This document shows, piece by piece, positions 54,924-62,996 of a stretch of 62,996 nt of DNA; position 1 is the stretch's first letter, and each line of letters starts with the position of its first letter. This stretch comes from Akkermansiaceae bacterium. Its GTDB lineage: Bacteria > Verrucomicrobiota > Verrucomicrobiia > Verrucomicrobiales > Akkermansiaceae. The DNA lies in the NCBI GenBank assembly GCA_947491475.1, contig CANLKN010000004.1:1-62996 (forward strand), read 5' to 3'. The notes under the pieces are model-generated. The model did no database searches. It saw nothing but the letters and a program-made list of their open reading frames with translations, and was not told where the DNA came from. The position numbers were made by a program, and so were the translations under genes.

Positions 54924-55193
54924 CCTCCGGTTTCGATATTATATGAGATAATAATCATCAAGAGACAATCCAACGCGCTTGAACCGTATGTGGGCCAACC
55001 ATTGGCACACTCAAGAAGCCCGTTTCGTCCGGCGCTATGGCATCCAAGATGCCACAGACTTTCTAACCCTATCGGGAGTTCATGGTCATGGCAACCGCTG
55101 AATCCCTCGCCCAATCTGTGTATGACATGTTCCAAGCTCACTTTAAAAACGCGCCGTCACGTATCTGCAAAGTGGTGCTGATGCTCATCCCAT
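54924..55193. other. Intergenic region with small ORF fragments
   Basis: These 270 bases are more AT-rich than the surroundings. ATG 54988 opens 37 codons (MWANHWHTQEARFVRRYGIQ, then DATDFLTLSGVHGHGNR, stop 55099-55101), protein-like but unrecognised. A second plus-strand frame from 55082 starts MVMATAESLAQSVYDMFQAH and runs into the antisense of the fucosidase gene. Both look like gene debris rather than genes. No clear terminator is seen. Confidence 0.35.
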
Positions 55194-56567
55194 TTAAAAA
55201 TCATCTAACAACGAAAGTTGGGGCAGATCCAGCACGATCACGGTGGCGATGGCATCCGGCGCGGTGGCGGGCACTTGGATCTGCAAACCATCGGCGTGGG
55301 GTTTCACTTCGAGTTTGCTCGAGGGATCGGCGAGCAGGGAGGCGGATTCGGCTTTTTGCTTGAGGCCTTTGACCACGAGCAGGCCGTCGGCGGGCCAGTC
55401 GAAGACGTGGAGATAAAGGCGGGTTTTGCCATTCTCAAGCGGACGCGAGGTGCAGCGGCCCCATGCCGGGATTTCCGGAAACGGGCTGGTTTGCGTGCCA
55501 TGGATGGCCTCGGCGTTGGTCTTCATCCATGCGGCGATGGCTTGCAGGCGCTCGATGCTTGCTGCGGGGATTTTGCCCTCTGCGGTGGGGCCGACGTTGA
55601 GCAGGTAGTTGCCGCCCTTGGATGCGATGTCGATGAGGTTGCGGATCAATGTTTCGGCGGATTTCCATGTTTCATCATGTTTGGAAAACCCCCAGGTGCC
55701 GTTCATGGTCATGCAGGATTCCCAATCGACACCCGGCAGTCCGTTGGCGGGGATCTCTTGTTCCGGTGTGCCGTAATCGCCGGCGTATTTGTCGTCCTTG
55801 GTCATGCCGGCCATGCCTTGGCGGCCCTTGTCCACGCGGTTGTTGATGATGAGCTTGGGATGTTCCTGGCGCAGCCATGCGTAGAGGTCCTTGCCGCGTT
55901 CGTGCGTCCAGGCGTCCTCCCACTCGCCGTCGAACCAAAGGATGCCGATGTCGCCATAGTTCGTGAGCAACTCCTTGAGTTGGGCCTTCATGTAGGCGGT
56001 GTAGCGGTCCATGTCTGGCGATGGGTTGAGCGCATTGCCGCGCCACGGCTCCTTTTTCCCCCAATCCGGGTGGTGCCAATCCATGATCGAGTGATAGAAA
56101 CAAAGCTTCACGCCGTGTTTCCGGCAGGCCTCGGCAAGTGGCGCGAGCAGGTCGTTTTTGTAAGGTGTGGATGCGATGTCCCAATCGGTTTCCTTGGAAT
56201 CCCACAGGCAGAACCCGTCGTGATGTTTGCTGGTGATGACGATGTATTTCATGCCCGCGTCCTTGGCGAGGCGCACCCAGGCATCGGCATCGTATTTCAC
56301 CGGATTGAACTGATCCTTGAGAGAGGTGTATTCCGCCACCGGGATTTTTTCGTAGGATTGGAGCCACTCGGCGTTGTCTTTGACGCCTTTACCCTTCCAC
56401 TCGCCGGCGGGCACCGAGTAGGGGCCCCAATGAATGAACATCCCGAAGCGGGCATCGCGGAACCATGCCATGCGTTGATCCGATTCCTCCTTGGTTTCGG
56501 CTTGGACTAAGCCGCTCATGGAGATAAGGGCCGCGAGGATGGTGTTTGTAAATATCCGCGTTTTCAT
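55194..56567 (-). CDS. Alpha-L-fucosidase (GH29)
   Basis: A 457-residue exported enzyme: signal peptide (about 1-23), then the GH29 TIM barrel with MAWFRDARFGMFIHWGPYSV, GMKYIVITSKHHDGFCLWDS, KLCFYHSIMDWHHPDW and the nucleophile strand GDIGILWFDGEW (Asp as nucleophile). ASKGGNYLLNVGPTAEG and a C-terminal beta domain follow. It releases terminal alpha-L-fucose from glycans, probably in the periplasm or outside. It is intact, unlike the neighbouring rhamnosidase gene. The last codons include a TTA leucine within the dispersed word at 55204-55211. Confidence 0.95.
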   Translation of the reverse strand: MKTRIFTNTILAALISMSGLVQAETKEESDQRMAWFRDARFGMFIHWGPYSVPAGEWKGKGVKDNAEWLQSYEKIPVAEYTSLKDQFNPVKYDADAWVRLAKDAGMKYIVITSKHHDGFCLWDSKETDWDIASTPYKNDLLAPLAEACRKHGVKLCFYHSIMDWHHPDWGKKEPWRGNALNPSPDMDRYTAYMKAQLKELLTNYGDIGILWFDGEWEDAWTHERGKDLYAWLRQEHPKLIINNRVDKGRQGMAGMTKDDKYAGDYGTPEQEIPANGLPGVDWESCMTMNGTWGFSKHDETWKSAETLIRNLIDIASKGGNYLLNVGPTAEGKIPAASIERLQAIAAWMKTNAEAIHGTQTSPFPEIPAWGRCTSRPLENGKTRLYLHVFDWPADGLLVVKGLKQKAESASLLADPSSKLEVKPHADGLQIQVPATAPDAIATVIVLDLPQLSLLDDF

Positions 56568-56656
56568 GATGGCGGATACTTTGTGGGACGCCGAGATCTT
56601 GCAACGCGCAAATCATGCTGGAGCAACGCCACTTAACAACCTACCGGTCTCCTGGC

Positions 56657-57763
56657 ATGGAGCCTTTCAAGAACGAGTTTTCCCATCCCAAGGCCCGCCT
56701 TATTGCGGAGGAGGTGAAGCGCGCGCATCCGGCGTTTTCGCTTCCGCGATTCAGCAAGGGGCTGGAGGATGCGTTGGAACCCTTGGAACTGAAACAACGG
56801 ATGCACCTCATCGCCGACCGCATCGAGGCCGGGTTGCCCGCGCATCCGCCGGAGCTGTTTTCCATCCTCGTGAAAACCCTCGCGAAGGATGAAAACGACA
56901 CGCGCGGCTTGCGCGGCTTCCTCGTTTGGCCGCTTACGGAAATCGTCGCGCGCCGGGGACTGGAGCATGTTTCCGAATCGATGGCCGCACTGGCGGAAAT
57001 GACGAATCGTTTCACCGGTGAGTTCGCCATCCGGCAGTTTCTCCGGCGGCACCCGGAGCGCGTATTGAAACAACTTCACGTCTGGTGCGATCACCCGGAC
57101 GAGCATGTGCGCCGCCTTGTTTCCGAAGGCAGCCGCCCGCTGCTGCCGTGGGGCGGCAATCTAACCGAACTTCTGGAGCCGCCGCATCCGACGCTTGCCC
57201 TGCTGGAGAAACTCCACCGCGATCCCAGCGACTATGTCCGGCTCTCGGTGGCGAATCATCTCAACGATTTCAGCAAACATCATCCCTCGCTGGTGATCAA
57301 AACGCTCACCCGCTGGCGCGACGTGAATCCGCACGACCCGCGTTTGGCAAAACTCGCCCGCCACGCATGCCGCACGCTGCTGAAGGCCGGGCATGCGGAG
57401 GCTCTGGAATTTCATGGTTACGGCTCGCCCAAGGCGCTCGAACTCGAAGTTTTCGAACTTGCGGAAACAGCGGTGAAAACCGGCGGCAGCCTCGGCTACC
57501 GCCTGATGATCCGCAATGCATCGAAGCGGTCGTTGAAAGTGATGTTCGACTACGCCATTCACCACCGCAAAGCCAACGGCACCCTCAGCCCGAAAGTCTT
57601 CAAAGGCCGCATTCGCGAGCTTGCGCCCGGTGAGTTATGGGAAATCTCCGGACGCCATTCCTTCAAGCCCGTCACCACCCGCGTCTATCACCCCGGAATC
57701 CACCGCTTCGAGCCGAGGATCAACGGCAAGGAGTTTCCGGCAAGTGAGTTTGTGTTGCAGTGA
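56657..57763 (+). CDS. AlkC-like DNA alkylation repair protein
   Basis: A 368-residue protein made largely of HEAT-like helices (SMAALAEMTNRFTGEFAIRQ, HPDEHVRRLVSEGSRPLLPW, DPSDYVRLSVANHLNDFSKH), as in the AlkC/AlkD glycosylases, which remove 3-methyladenine-type lesions. The last about 100 residues look like an Ig-like beta domain (GSLGYRLMIRNASKRSLKVM), which is characteristic of one AlkC subgroup and contacts DNA. I chose the ATG at 56657 (MEPFKNEF) over the open frame start at 56615. It is divergent from the fucosidase gene, 89 bases between starts. Confidence 0.85.
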   Translation: MEPFKNEFSHPKARLIAEEVKRAHPAFSLPRFSKGLEDALEPLELKQRMHLIADRIEAGLPAHPPELFSILVKTLAKDENDTRGLRGFLVWPLTEIVARRGLEHVSESMAALAEMTNRFTGEFAIRQFLRRHPERVLKQLHVWCDHPDEHVRRLVSEGSRPLLPWGGNLTELLEPPHPTLALLEKLHRDPSDYVRLSVANHLNDFSKHHPSLVIKTLTRWRDVNPHDPRLAKLARHACRTLLKAGHAEALEFHGYGSPKALELEVFELAETAVKTGGSLGYRLMIRNASKRSLKVMFDYAIHHRKANGTLSPKVFKGRIRELAPGELWEISGRHSFKPVTTRVYHPGIHRFEPRINGKEFPASEFVLQ

Positions 57764-57847
57764 TGGATCGAGATATCGGCGGCGGTTCTGACCGCCACGG
57801 CAGGCAAGATGCCCACCTGCCGGGACAGGGTGGAAGCCTATCCTGCT

Positions 57848-60511
57848 TCAGCGCGGCAGCGGATCGGAGCGGAAGCGTTCGTGCTGTCGGCGCAGCAGGG
57901 AATCCTCCGGCGAGTAGTTGATGGCTTTCTGTGACCACTCGAGTGCCTTGGCGCGGTTGCCGCGGGCAAAGTGGATCTCGGCCATGGTATCGAGGTAGGC
58001 GGGTTGGTTCGGATTTGCGGCGAGCGCCTTGTTGAGGTGGCGCTCGGCGGCATCGGGCTTGCGCATGGCGCGGGCGGCGAACCAGGCGGCGGTGTTGCGC
58101 GTGTTGTCGCTTTCCGGGAAGCGCTGGATCACATCTTCGATGAACTGCCAAGTTTTGAGAAACCACGCGTCGTGCTCCTTGATGAGGCCGGCATGGCGCA
58201 GGGCGGGAAAGAAGAAATCGGCCAGAGAGCCATCGCTGGCAAAGCTCCGGTGGCAGTGTTCGAGTGTGGCGAGCGAGCCCGCGCGATTGATTTCCAAGCG
58301 GCTGAGCGCGCGGGCCATGTCCGCCTGCAGGCGCTGGCGGATGAGCGGAAGCTGATTGGACCACTGGTAATCCGAGCCGGAATAAATGGCGGCGATCACC
58401 TCGGAAGTGGCGGCGGTTTCCGGCCATTTCCGCTGTTCCAGCAGCGCGTCGGAGTGCAGTTTGACGGCCATGCCGAAGTCCTCTGAATCCGGATCCGCCT
58501 GGGTCGCAGCGCGAGCCCACCATTCGGCGGCCCGCTGGTAATCGCGGCCGTAGGCATAGCCGTTGCCGGCACGGATGGCAATGGATGCGCTGCCTAGCAC
58601 CATCCGGTCGGCCCACTGGTCATGGAGTTCTGCTTCCTTTATGCGGCCTGCGGCGCGCAAGGCGGACGCGGCATAAGCGTGGAGATCCGCGCCGGGTTCC
58701 TGCCCCGCCTCGGTGATGGCGGAAATTTGCTTGAGGATCAAATCCGCGGCATCGCCCCAGCGTTCGTCGGCCGAAAGATGGACAATTTGCACGCCCCAGA
58801 AGACTTTATCGCGCGCTTCGGGTGGCAGTTGATCCCAAGCCTTGAGACAGCTCACCACATCGCCGCTCTCTGCTGATAGTTCGTAAATGCGCTCGATGAG
58901 TGGCTGGCGCTGGTCGGGTGCTGCGGCCTCCACGGATTTCCAAAGCTGCGCGAGCCACTTCCCGGCAAGGCGCGCGGGATCGGGGCCCATGCGGAAAATC
59001 GCGAGCATCGCCTCCAAGCGCTCGCTGTTGGAGGACTCCTGATTGATCTCGGCCAGCCAATCCCACCAACTGCGGGAGCGGTCGTCATCGCCAAATGCGG
59101 CGACCACCACTTCCTGCCAGCGCTTCTCGTCATCGCCGGCCCAGGCGACACCCACCTTGCTGGCGAGTTGCGGTGCGCCACTGAGGCTCTCGCGACCGCC
59201 GAAAAGCTTGTTGAGAAAATCCGCGAAGGCATTGGGGTCTTTTTCCGCCATCCCTGCCAGCGCATCGCCGAATGCCTGCCACGCCTCGGCATGAAGGCCG
59301 CGGCGCTCAAGGAAATTCGCGAGCGAAACCAGCTCCGTGCCGTAATCCGAAACCTCGGTTTGATCGCCGATGTCTTCTTCGATCAAAAGGCCCACGCGTT
59401 TGGTGACCCAGGTTTTGAAATCCGGTGCCTGTGGGTCGAGTCCGAGCGACTCAAAGGCTTCCGGGATGCGCTCGAGCGCCTCAAAGTGCCGGAATGCTGC
59501 GAGCGGCTGGGATTTCATCAATACCGGCTCGGCAGACTCCAACTCACCTAGCAGGAACAAGGCGTTGAGCGCGGTGCCGCGTTCCTCGAAATCCCGAGAA
59601 GCAAGCATGCGGGTGAGCGGTTCCATATCTGCGGGCCGCTGCCGTTTGTCCTGCCAGCGCTTGGCCATGATGGATGCGTAAATGGCTGATGCCGGCATGT
59701 CTTCGCGCCGGCCCTCGAGCTGGCGCAGGTATGCCAGCGGATCGCCGGCCAGTGCCGCCATCACAGCGGCAATGCCATCCTCGCCAGCGGCGGTGGCTTC
59801 CTGCCTGGCAGCAGCGGGATTTCCGGCGGCGCGTTGGAGTGCCAGCCGCCATGCCGCGGCGCGGCGGTCCTTGCCCTCGGCCGCCTTCTCGAGCTCCGCT
59901 TCCAGCGTGCCTTGGCTGCGGTGGAAATCCGCCAATGCCAGCAAGCCCTGCGAATCCGCCGGTCCCATTTCAAGAAACTCGCGGGCCCCGACGGCATCTC
60001 CCAGCATCAGACGCTCGCGGGCTGCCTTGAGCGACACCGCCTGCATCATCAACTGCAGCTTTTCCCGCAACTCCGGCTGGGTCTCGGACGCATAAAGCTT
60101 GAGCATCTGCCGCCACGCCCGCTTGCCGCGCATTTTACCCAGCAAAGAGGCCTTCTCAGCCGGCGAGGCCGTGGCATAGAGTTCGATGAGCGAAATCACC
60201 GAAGGGTCGGTATCCGGCGTGATGTGCAGCTGGATTTTGCGCAGCAAATCGCGCGCCCGGAATGACTGTTCCGGATCTGCGGAAGCCGCCGCCTCATTCA
60301 GCCCGGGCAACGCGGCAGCGCCCAGCATCCAAAGCTCGCGGGTTGATTCTTCCCTCACCCGGAAACTGTCATCGGCCAGGCCCCGCAGCAGGGTGTCGAT
60401 CTTGAGTTGCAAGGGGGCGGACTCCGGGCCGCCGCCACCTTCCGCAGGTGCGGCTCCCTGCAGGCCCGCGCTGAGCAGGACCGCGATGACCGATGCCATG
60501 AGGATTTTCAT
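57848..60511 (-). CDS. Large exported HEAT/TPR-repeat protein
   Basis: An 887-residue product from ATG 60509-60511 with a signal peptide (MKILMASVIAVLLSAGLQG). An N-terminal HEAT-like segment (about 35-100; LADDSFRVREESTRELWMLG, then AAALPGLNEAA) resembles the DNA/PBS lyase type repeats found in Planctomycetota/Verrucomicrobiota secreted proteins. The rest is alpha-helical with TPR-like units, clearest at the C terminus (AERHLNKALAANPNQPAYLD, MAEIHFARGNRAKALEWSQ). No catalytic domain is seen. It probably serves as a periplasmic scaffold. Two TTC/GAA-rich stretches look typical of the genome, so no sign of transfer. Confidence 0.75.
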   Translation of the reverse strand: MKILMASVIAVLLSAGLQGAAPAEGGGGPESAPLQLKIDTLLRGLADDSFRVREESTRELWMLGAAALPGLNEAAASADPEQSFRARDLLRKIQLHITPDTDPSVISLIELYATASPAEKASLLGKMRGKRAWRQMLKLYASETQPELREKLQLMMQAVSLKAARERLMLGDAVGAREFLEMGPADSQGLLALADFHRSQGTLEAELEKAAEGKDRRAAAWRLALQRAAGNPAAARQEATAAGEDGIAAVMAALAGDPLAYLRQLEGRREDMPASAIYASIMAKRWQDKRQRPADMEPLTRMLASRDFEERGTALNALFLLGELESAEPVLMKSQPLAAFRHFEALERIPEAFESLGLDPQAPDFKTWVTKRVGLLIEEDIGDQTEVSDYGTELVSLANFLERRGLHAEAWQAFGDALAGMAEKDPNAFADFLNKLFGGRESLSGAPQLASKVGVAWAGDDEKRWQEVVVAAFGDDDRSRSWWDWLAEINQESSNSERLEAMLAIFRMGPDPARLAGKWLAQLWKSVEAAAPDQRQPLIERIYELSAESGDVVSCLKAWDQLPPEARDKVFWGVQIVHLSADERWGDAADLILKQISAITEAGQEPGADLHAYAASALRAAGRIKEAELHDQWADRMVLGSASIAIRAGNGYAYGRDYQRAAEWWARAATQADPDSEDFGMAVKLHSDALLEQRKWPETAATSEVIAAIYSGSDYQWSNQLPLIRQRLQADMARALSRLEINRAGSLATLEHCHRSFASDGSLADFFFPALRHAGLIKEHDAWFLKTWQFIEDVIQRFPESDNTRNTAAWFAARAMRKPDAAERHLNKALAANPNQPAYLDTMAEIHFARGNRAKALEWSQKAINYSPEDSLLRRQHERFRSDPLPR

Positions 60512-60567
60512 AAACTTCTGAACGTCGATTGCAGATCCATTCATTCAGGCGCTTGGGGGGAAATATT

Positions 60568-60930
60568 TCATGCCGCGAAACTTTCGCCGCACGAGCAAGT
60601 GACCACCGCGTTGGGATTGCTCACTTTAAAGCCACCTTGCTGCAAGTCGTCGGAAAAATCCAGTTCGCTGCCACTCACGAAGAGGGCGCTTTTGGGATCG
60701 ATCACCACATTGACGCGGTTGCTGGGCACCAGGATATCGCGGTCGCGCGGACCATCCACCAGATCCATCTTGTATTGCAGGCCGGAGCAACCGCCACCGA
60801 CCACTGCGATGCGCAGTGCGCCATCAGGGCGGCCCTGGCGGTCGAGCAGCCCGCGCAGATGGGCCGAGGCACCGTCGAGCACGCGCACGAGCTTTTCGTT
60901 GCCAATCTTGTAATTCACCGTCGCCGTCAT
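60568..60930 (-). CDS. HesB/ErpA/SufA-type iron-sulfur carrier
   Basis: A 120-residue A-type Fe-S carrier. The three ligand cysteines are in VVGGGCSGLQYKMDL and VTCSCGESF, and the fold is complete (VVIDPKSALFVSGSELDFSD). It receives and delivers Fe-S clusters. I chose the ATG at 60928-60930 (MTATVNYKIG) although the frame is open to 61110. It lies 56 bases upstream of the HEAT/TPR gene on the same strand. A terminator of the preceding gene is located just upstream (60986-61017). Confidence 0.92.
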   Translation of the reverse strand: MTATVNYKIGNEKLVRVLDGASAHLRGLLDRQGRPDGALRIAVVGGGCSGLQYKMDLVDGPRDRDILVPSNRVNVVIDPKSALFVSGSELDFSDDLQQGGFKVSNPNAVVTCSCGESFAA

Positions 60931-60985
60931 GCGGGCAAGCTGCATCCGGTGCGCCGCCTCGTCAATCCCGGCCCTGTTGGAAACG

Positions 60986-61017
60986 AAAAACGGACCGTCC
61001 TTGTGAGACGATCCGTT
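60986..61017 (-). terminator. Rho-independent terminator downstream of the H1-like gene
   Basis: On the minus strand AACGGATCGTC (61007-61017) pairs with GACGGTCCGTT (60989-60999) with one G-T pair across a 7-base loop, and the sequence continues TTTCGTTT. It lies 35 bases after the H1-like gene stop. Confidence 0.85.
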
Positions 61018-61051
61018 GATTGAATTTGGGTGGATGAACGCGAACTGCGGC

Positions 61052-61369
61052 TCAGGCCTCCTGAGTCTCCTCAGGCTCGGCGGCTTCAGGCGCTGCGGCG
61101 GTTTCAACAACCGCTTCAGGTGTGGCGGTCTCCACCGCTTCAGGCGCGGTTTCCTGCACCTCGGCGGCCACCTTCTTGGCGGCTTTCTTGGCCGGAGCCT
61201 TCTTGGCGACGGCTTTCTTGGCAGGCGCTTTCTTGGCTGACGCGCTGACGGCGGCTTTCTTGACGGCTGGCTTCTTGATGATGCCGCCGAGTTTCGCCTG
61301 TTCCTTTTTGCGCTTCAAATAGTCGGCGCGACGGCGGCGTTTGATGATCTTGTTCGATTGTTGGCCCAT
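61052..61369 (-). CDS. Small basic Lys/Ala-rich (histone H1-like) protein
   Basis: A 105-residue protein from ATG 61367-61369. The N-terminal third is very basic (MGQQSNKIIKRRRRADYLKR). The middle is a repetitive AKKAPAKKAVAKKAPAKKA region, like the tails of histone H1, bacterial H1-like (Hc) and HU-extended proteins. The C-terminal third is acidic, rich in Glu, Ala, Val and Pro (about 70-105). Such proteins bind nucleic acids and can compact DNA; the N-terminal motif could also suggest ribosome association. It has its own terminator, consistent with a single-gene transcript and high expression. Confidence 0.7.
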   Translation of the reverse strand: MGQQSNKIIKRRRRADYLKRKKEQAKLGGIIKKPAVKKAAVSASAKKAPAKKAVAKKAPAKKAAKKVAAEVQETAPEAVETATPEAVVETAAAPEAAEPEETQEA

Positions 61370-61414
61370 GGTTGGTGCCCATTGGCTAGGGACTCGCCAC
61401 CCGGGTATCAAGTG

Positions 61415-61471
61415 AAAACCCTCTGATGTTGAAAAAGGAAGCGCACTGGAAGCCCTTCCCATCAGGGTTTT
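61415..61471 (-). terminator. Nested inverted repeat at the end of the acetylesterase gene
   Basis: AAAACCCTGATG (61460-61471, minus strand) can pair with CATCAGAGGGTTTT (61415-61428) with a 2-base bulge. The loop holds a smaller GGAAG/CTTCC hairpin followed by TTTTT. The stop codon of the acetylesterase gene lies inside the outer stem. It could end that transcript, but the long loop makes this uncertain. Confidence 0.4.
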
Positions 61472-62996
61472 GCGATTTCGAAGGGAGAAGCGGGTAGGCG
61501 TTCCTGATTTCTGAGATTGGCACTGACCGGGTTGTTTTGCCAGGCGTAGCGGACGTGGACCGGGTCCGGCACGGCCTCAGAGCGCACGACGAGCGAGTCT
61601 TTGCCGGTGATTTTGGCATTTGCAGGATGGAAAACGCCATCAGCCCCGGCGAGGGTGAAGCCAAGCAAGGGCGGGCCGTTGAAGGCACGCAGGCCGCTGC
61701 CGGTCTGGCTGAAGGTGAGTTTCACTCCACCCTCGGCGAAGTCGGCCGCGTCCAACTCGGGGCCGCCGCGCAGGGTGAGCTTGCCATAGACATCGGCAAG
61801 TGCCCAGCGGGCGAGGCGGCGTCCGACGGTGGTCTTGTCGGTCGGGTGGATGTCGTCGGTTTCGCCGATGTCGATGGCGACGACCATCCCGGCGTGCGGG
61901 TCCTTGCGGACGAAGCGGCGCTGGCTCTCGCGCAGATGCGGCCACGGATCATCGGATGGTTCCGATTTCACTGGCATGTATGAGGCGAGCTGGACGATGC
62001 CGACGGCCATGGAAGGGTTTTCAAACCACTTGCGCCAGTCGTTGAACAACACGGCGATGTGCTCATCATAGCGGGTGGGCTTGGTGGCATCGCTTTCGCC
62101 CTGATACCAGATGACACCGCGTAGCGCGGACGGTGCGACCGGGGCGATCATGCCATTGGCGAGCGAACCCGGGCGGTGCGGGCTGGTGGGCTCATAACCG
62201 CCAAACTTTGGCGCGTTGGGATGCTGTTGCGGGTTGATTTGGGTGCCGGGCGCGATGCCATTGGCCTTTTTCCATTCCTCCATGGCCTTTTTCCACTCTT
62301 CCAATTGGGCAGGAAATTTTGCGACGCCCTCTTCCCATGCCTGATGCCGTTCCATCAACTGTGGATGTTGAGGAAATGCCGAGCTGCGGGTCCAGGAGAT
62401 GGCCGGGGTGCCGCCCCACGCGGATTGAATGAGGCCGACGGGCACTCCGAGTGCCGGCTGCAAGGCTTTGCCGAAATGATAAGCGACGGCGCTGAAGCTC
62501 GGCACGGTGGCGGGCGTGCTGTGCGTCCAAGCGGCCTTGGCGGAAAAGCGCGGCTCGGCGGCGGTGGCCTGATCGACCTGATAGAGGCGGATCAGCGGAT
62601 TGGTGGCTCCCAGGGCGTCGAGATCCCCATCCAGTGAATTTCCCATCGTCCAAACCATGTTTGACTGGCCGGAACACAGCCAAACCTCGCCGACGAGCAC
62701 ATCGCGGATCACCCGCGAGGCATCGCCGGATTCCACCGCAAGTTCGGCTGGCGCGGCGGAGGCGGCGAGCGGAGCAAGGCGGGCGATCCAAGCTCCGGAA
62801 GCATCGGCCGTGGCGTCCACCGCTTGGTTTGCGAAGCGCACGGTCACCCGCGCGCCGGCTTGGGCGCGGCCCCAAACGGGCACCGGCATGTCGCGTTGCA
62901 GCACCATGCCATCGGAGAAAATCGTGGGAATCTCCAAGGCAGCCGTTTCCGCGTGAATGGACGGCGTGGCGATGAGCAGGCAAAGAACCGCGCTCA
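61462..62996 (-). CDS. Sialate O-acetylesterase (SGNH), N terminus cut by right edge
   Basis: At least 510 residues are visible. The frame is still open at the right edge, where the minus strand reads SAVLCLLIATPSIHAETA, the end of a signal peptide, so the start lies beyond 62996. The SGNH hydrolase motifs are VLVGEVWLCSGQSNMVW (nucleophile Ser), GVIWYQGESDATKPTRYDE and GETDDIHPTDKTTVG (Asp-x-x-His). This family removes O-acetyl groups from sialic acids or other acetylated glycans. A TTG at 62937 could be mistaken for the start but falls inside the mature protein. Confidence 0.92.
   Translation of the reverse strand, partial: SAVLCLLIATPSIHAETAALEIPTIFSDGMVLQRDMPVPVWGRAQAGARVTVRFANQAVDATADASGAWIARLAPLAASAAPAELAVESGDASRVIRDVLVGEVWLCSGQSNMVWTMGNSLDGDLDALGATNPLIRLYQVDQATAAEPRFSAKAAWTHSTPATVPSFSAVAYHFGKALQPALGVPVGLIQSAWGGTPAISWTRSSAFPQHPQLMERHQAWEEGVAKFPAQLEEWKKAMEEWKKANGIAPGTQINPQQHPNAPKFGGYEPTSPHRPGSLANGMIAPVAPSALRGVIWYQGESDATKPTRYDEHIAVLFNDWRKWFENPSMAVGIVQLASYMPVKSEPSDDPWPHLRESQRRFVRKDPHAGMVVAIDIGETDDIHPTDKTTVGRRLARWALADVYGKLTLRGGPELDAADFAEGGVKLTFSQTGSGLRAFNGPPLLGFTLAGADGVFHPANAKITGKDSLVVRSEAVPDPVHVRYAWQNNPVSANLRNQERLPASPFEIAKP

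Noticed and set aside
55218-56510. 430-codon plus-strand ORF opposite the fucosidase gene
   Set aside because: Antisense of an intact GH29 gene; composition is typical of shadow frames.
62192-62983. 263-codon minus-strand ORF overlapping the acetylesterase gene
   Set aside because: Same strand, other frame; Arg-rich translation without motifs, whereas the chosen frame carries all SGNH motifs.

Overview
The window looks like a GC-rich chromosome of a Gram-negative member of the Verrucomicrobiota. That placement is an inference from the gene content: DUF1501 and DUF1080 proteins, many exported glycoside hydrolases, the lipid A genes lpxB and lpxI, a TamA/TamB outer-membrane pair, and a Lys/Ala-rich H1-like protein. 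No rRNA is present to confirm it. Most genes are ordinary chromosomal ones; there is no insertion sequence, prophage or CRISPR array.

Layout. 1-6.4 kb: end of a DUF1501 gene, a double ACT protein with an ankyrin lipoprotein, sufS-coaC, a secreted CigR/RcnB-like protein and a two-domain AhbA/AhbB-like protein. 6.4-8.7 kb: lpxB, lpxI and tRNA-Leu(CAA). 8.8-9.0 kb: a decayed sensor-kinase fragment. 9.2-13.8 kb: a polyphosphate island (ppk1, a ppx-like gene, divergent ppk2). 13.9-26.9 kb: potC-like and potB-like permeases overlapping a giant isomerase/PQQ/cytochrome c fusion, a divergent AraC regulator, then three exported carbohydrate-active proteins. 27-38 kb: corA, serS with a DUF1080 protein, a tightly overlapping khpB-doxX-FAD dehydrogenase operon, two lipoproteins (one an L,D-transpeptidase), a LysE exporter and aconitase. 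38-44.4 kb: a probable hexuronate locus (GH2, LacI regulator, RraA-like, SDR, uxuA, MFS transporter) in which three genes are broken. 44.7-52.3 kb: tamB, a tamA-like gene, a polysaccharide deacetylase and a eukaryotic-type hisA. 52.5-63 kb: a broken GH78 rhamnosidase gene, a GH29 fucosidase, an AlkC-like glycosylase, a HEAT/TPR protein, an ErpA-like Fe-S carrier, the H1-like protein and a sialate O-acetylesterase that runs off the right edge.

The most striking pattern is the decay of carbohydrate genes. A GH2 gene and a LacI gene have each lost their 5' end at one shared junction near 40.69 kb. uxuA near 42.90 kb and a GH78 gene near 54.16 kb have each lost an internal segment and shifted frame. 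A GH43-like gene has an amber stop right after its signal peptide (22828-22830). The flanking housekeeping genes are intact. Other notable items are the isomerase-PQQ-cytochrome fusion overlapping permease genes, a five-fold repeat domain on an exported glycosidase, a duplicated siroheme-decarboxylase-like protein, a Ppx homologue with altered phosphate loops, and a dispersed word YCTAACAR that accounts for many of the rare TTA/CTA leucine codons.

All calls come from reading the sequence and translations. No database search was run, and family names rest on recognised motifs.
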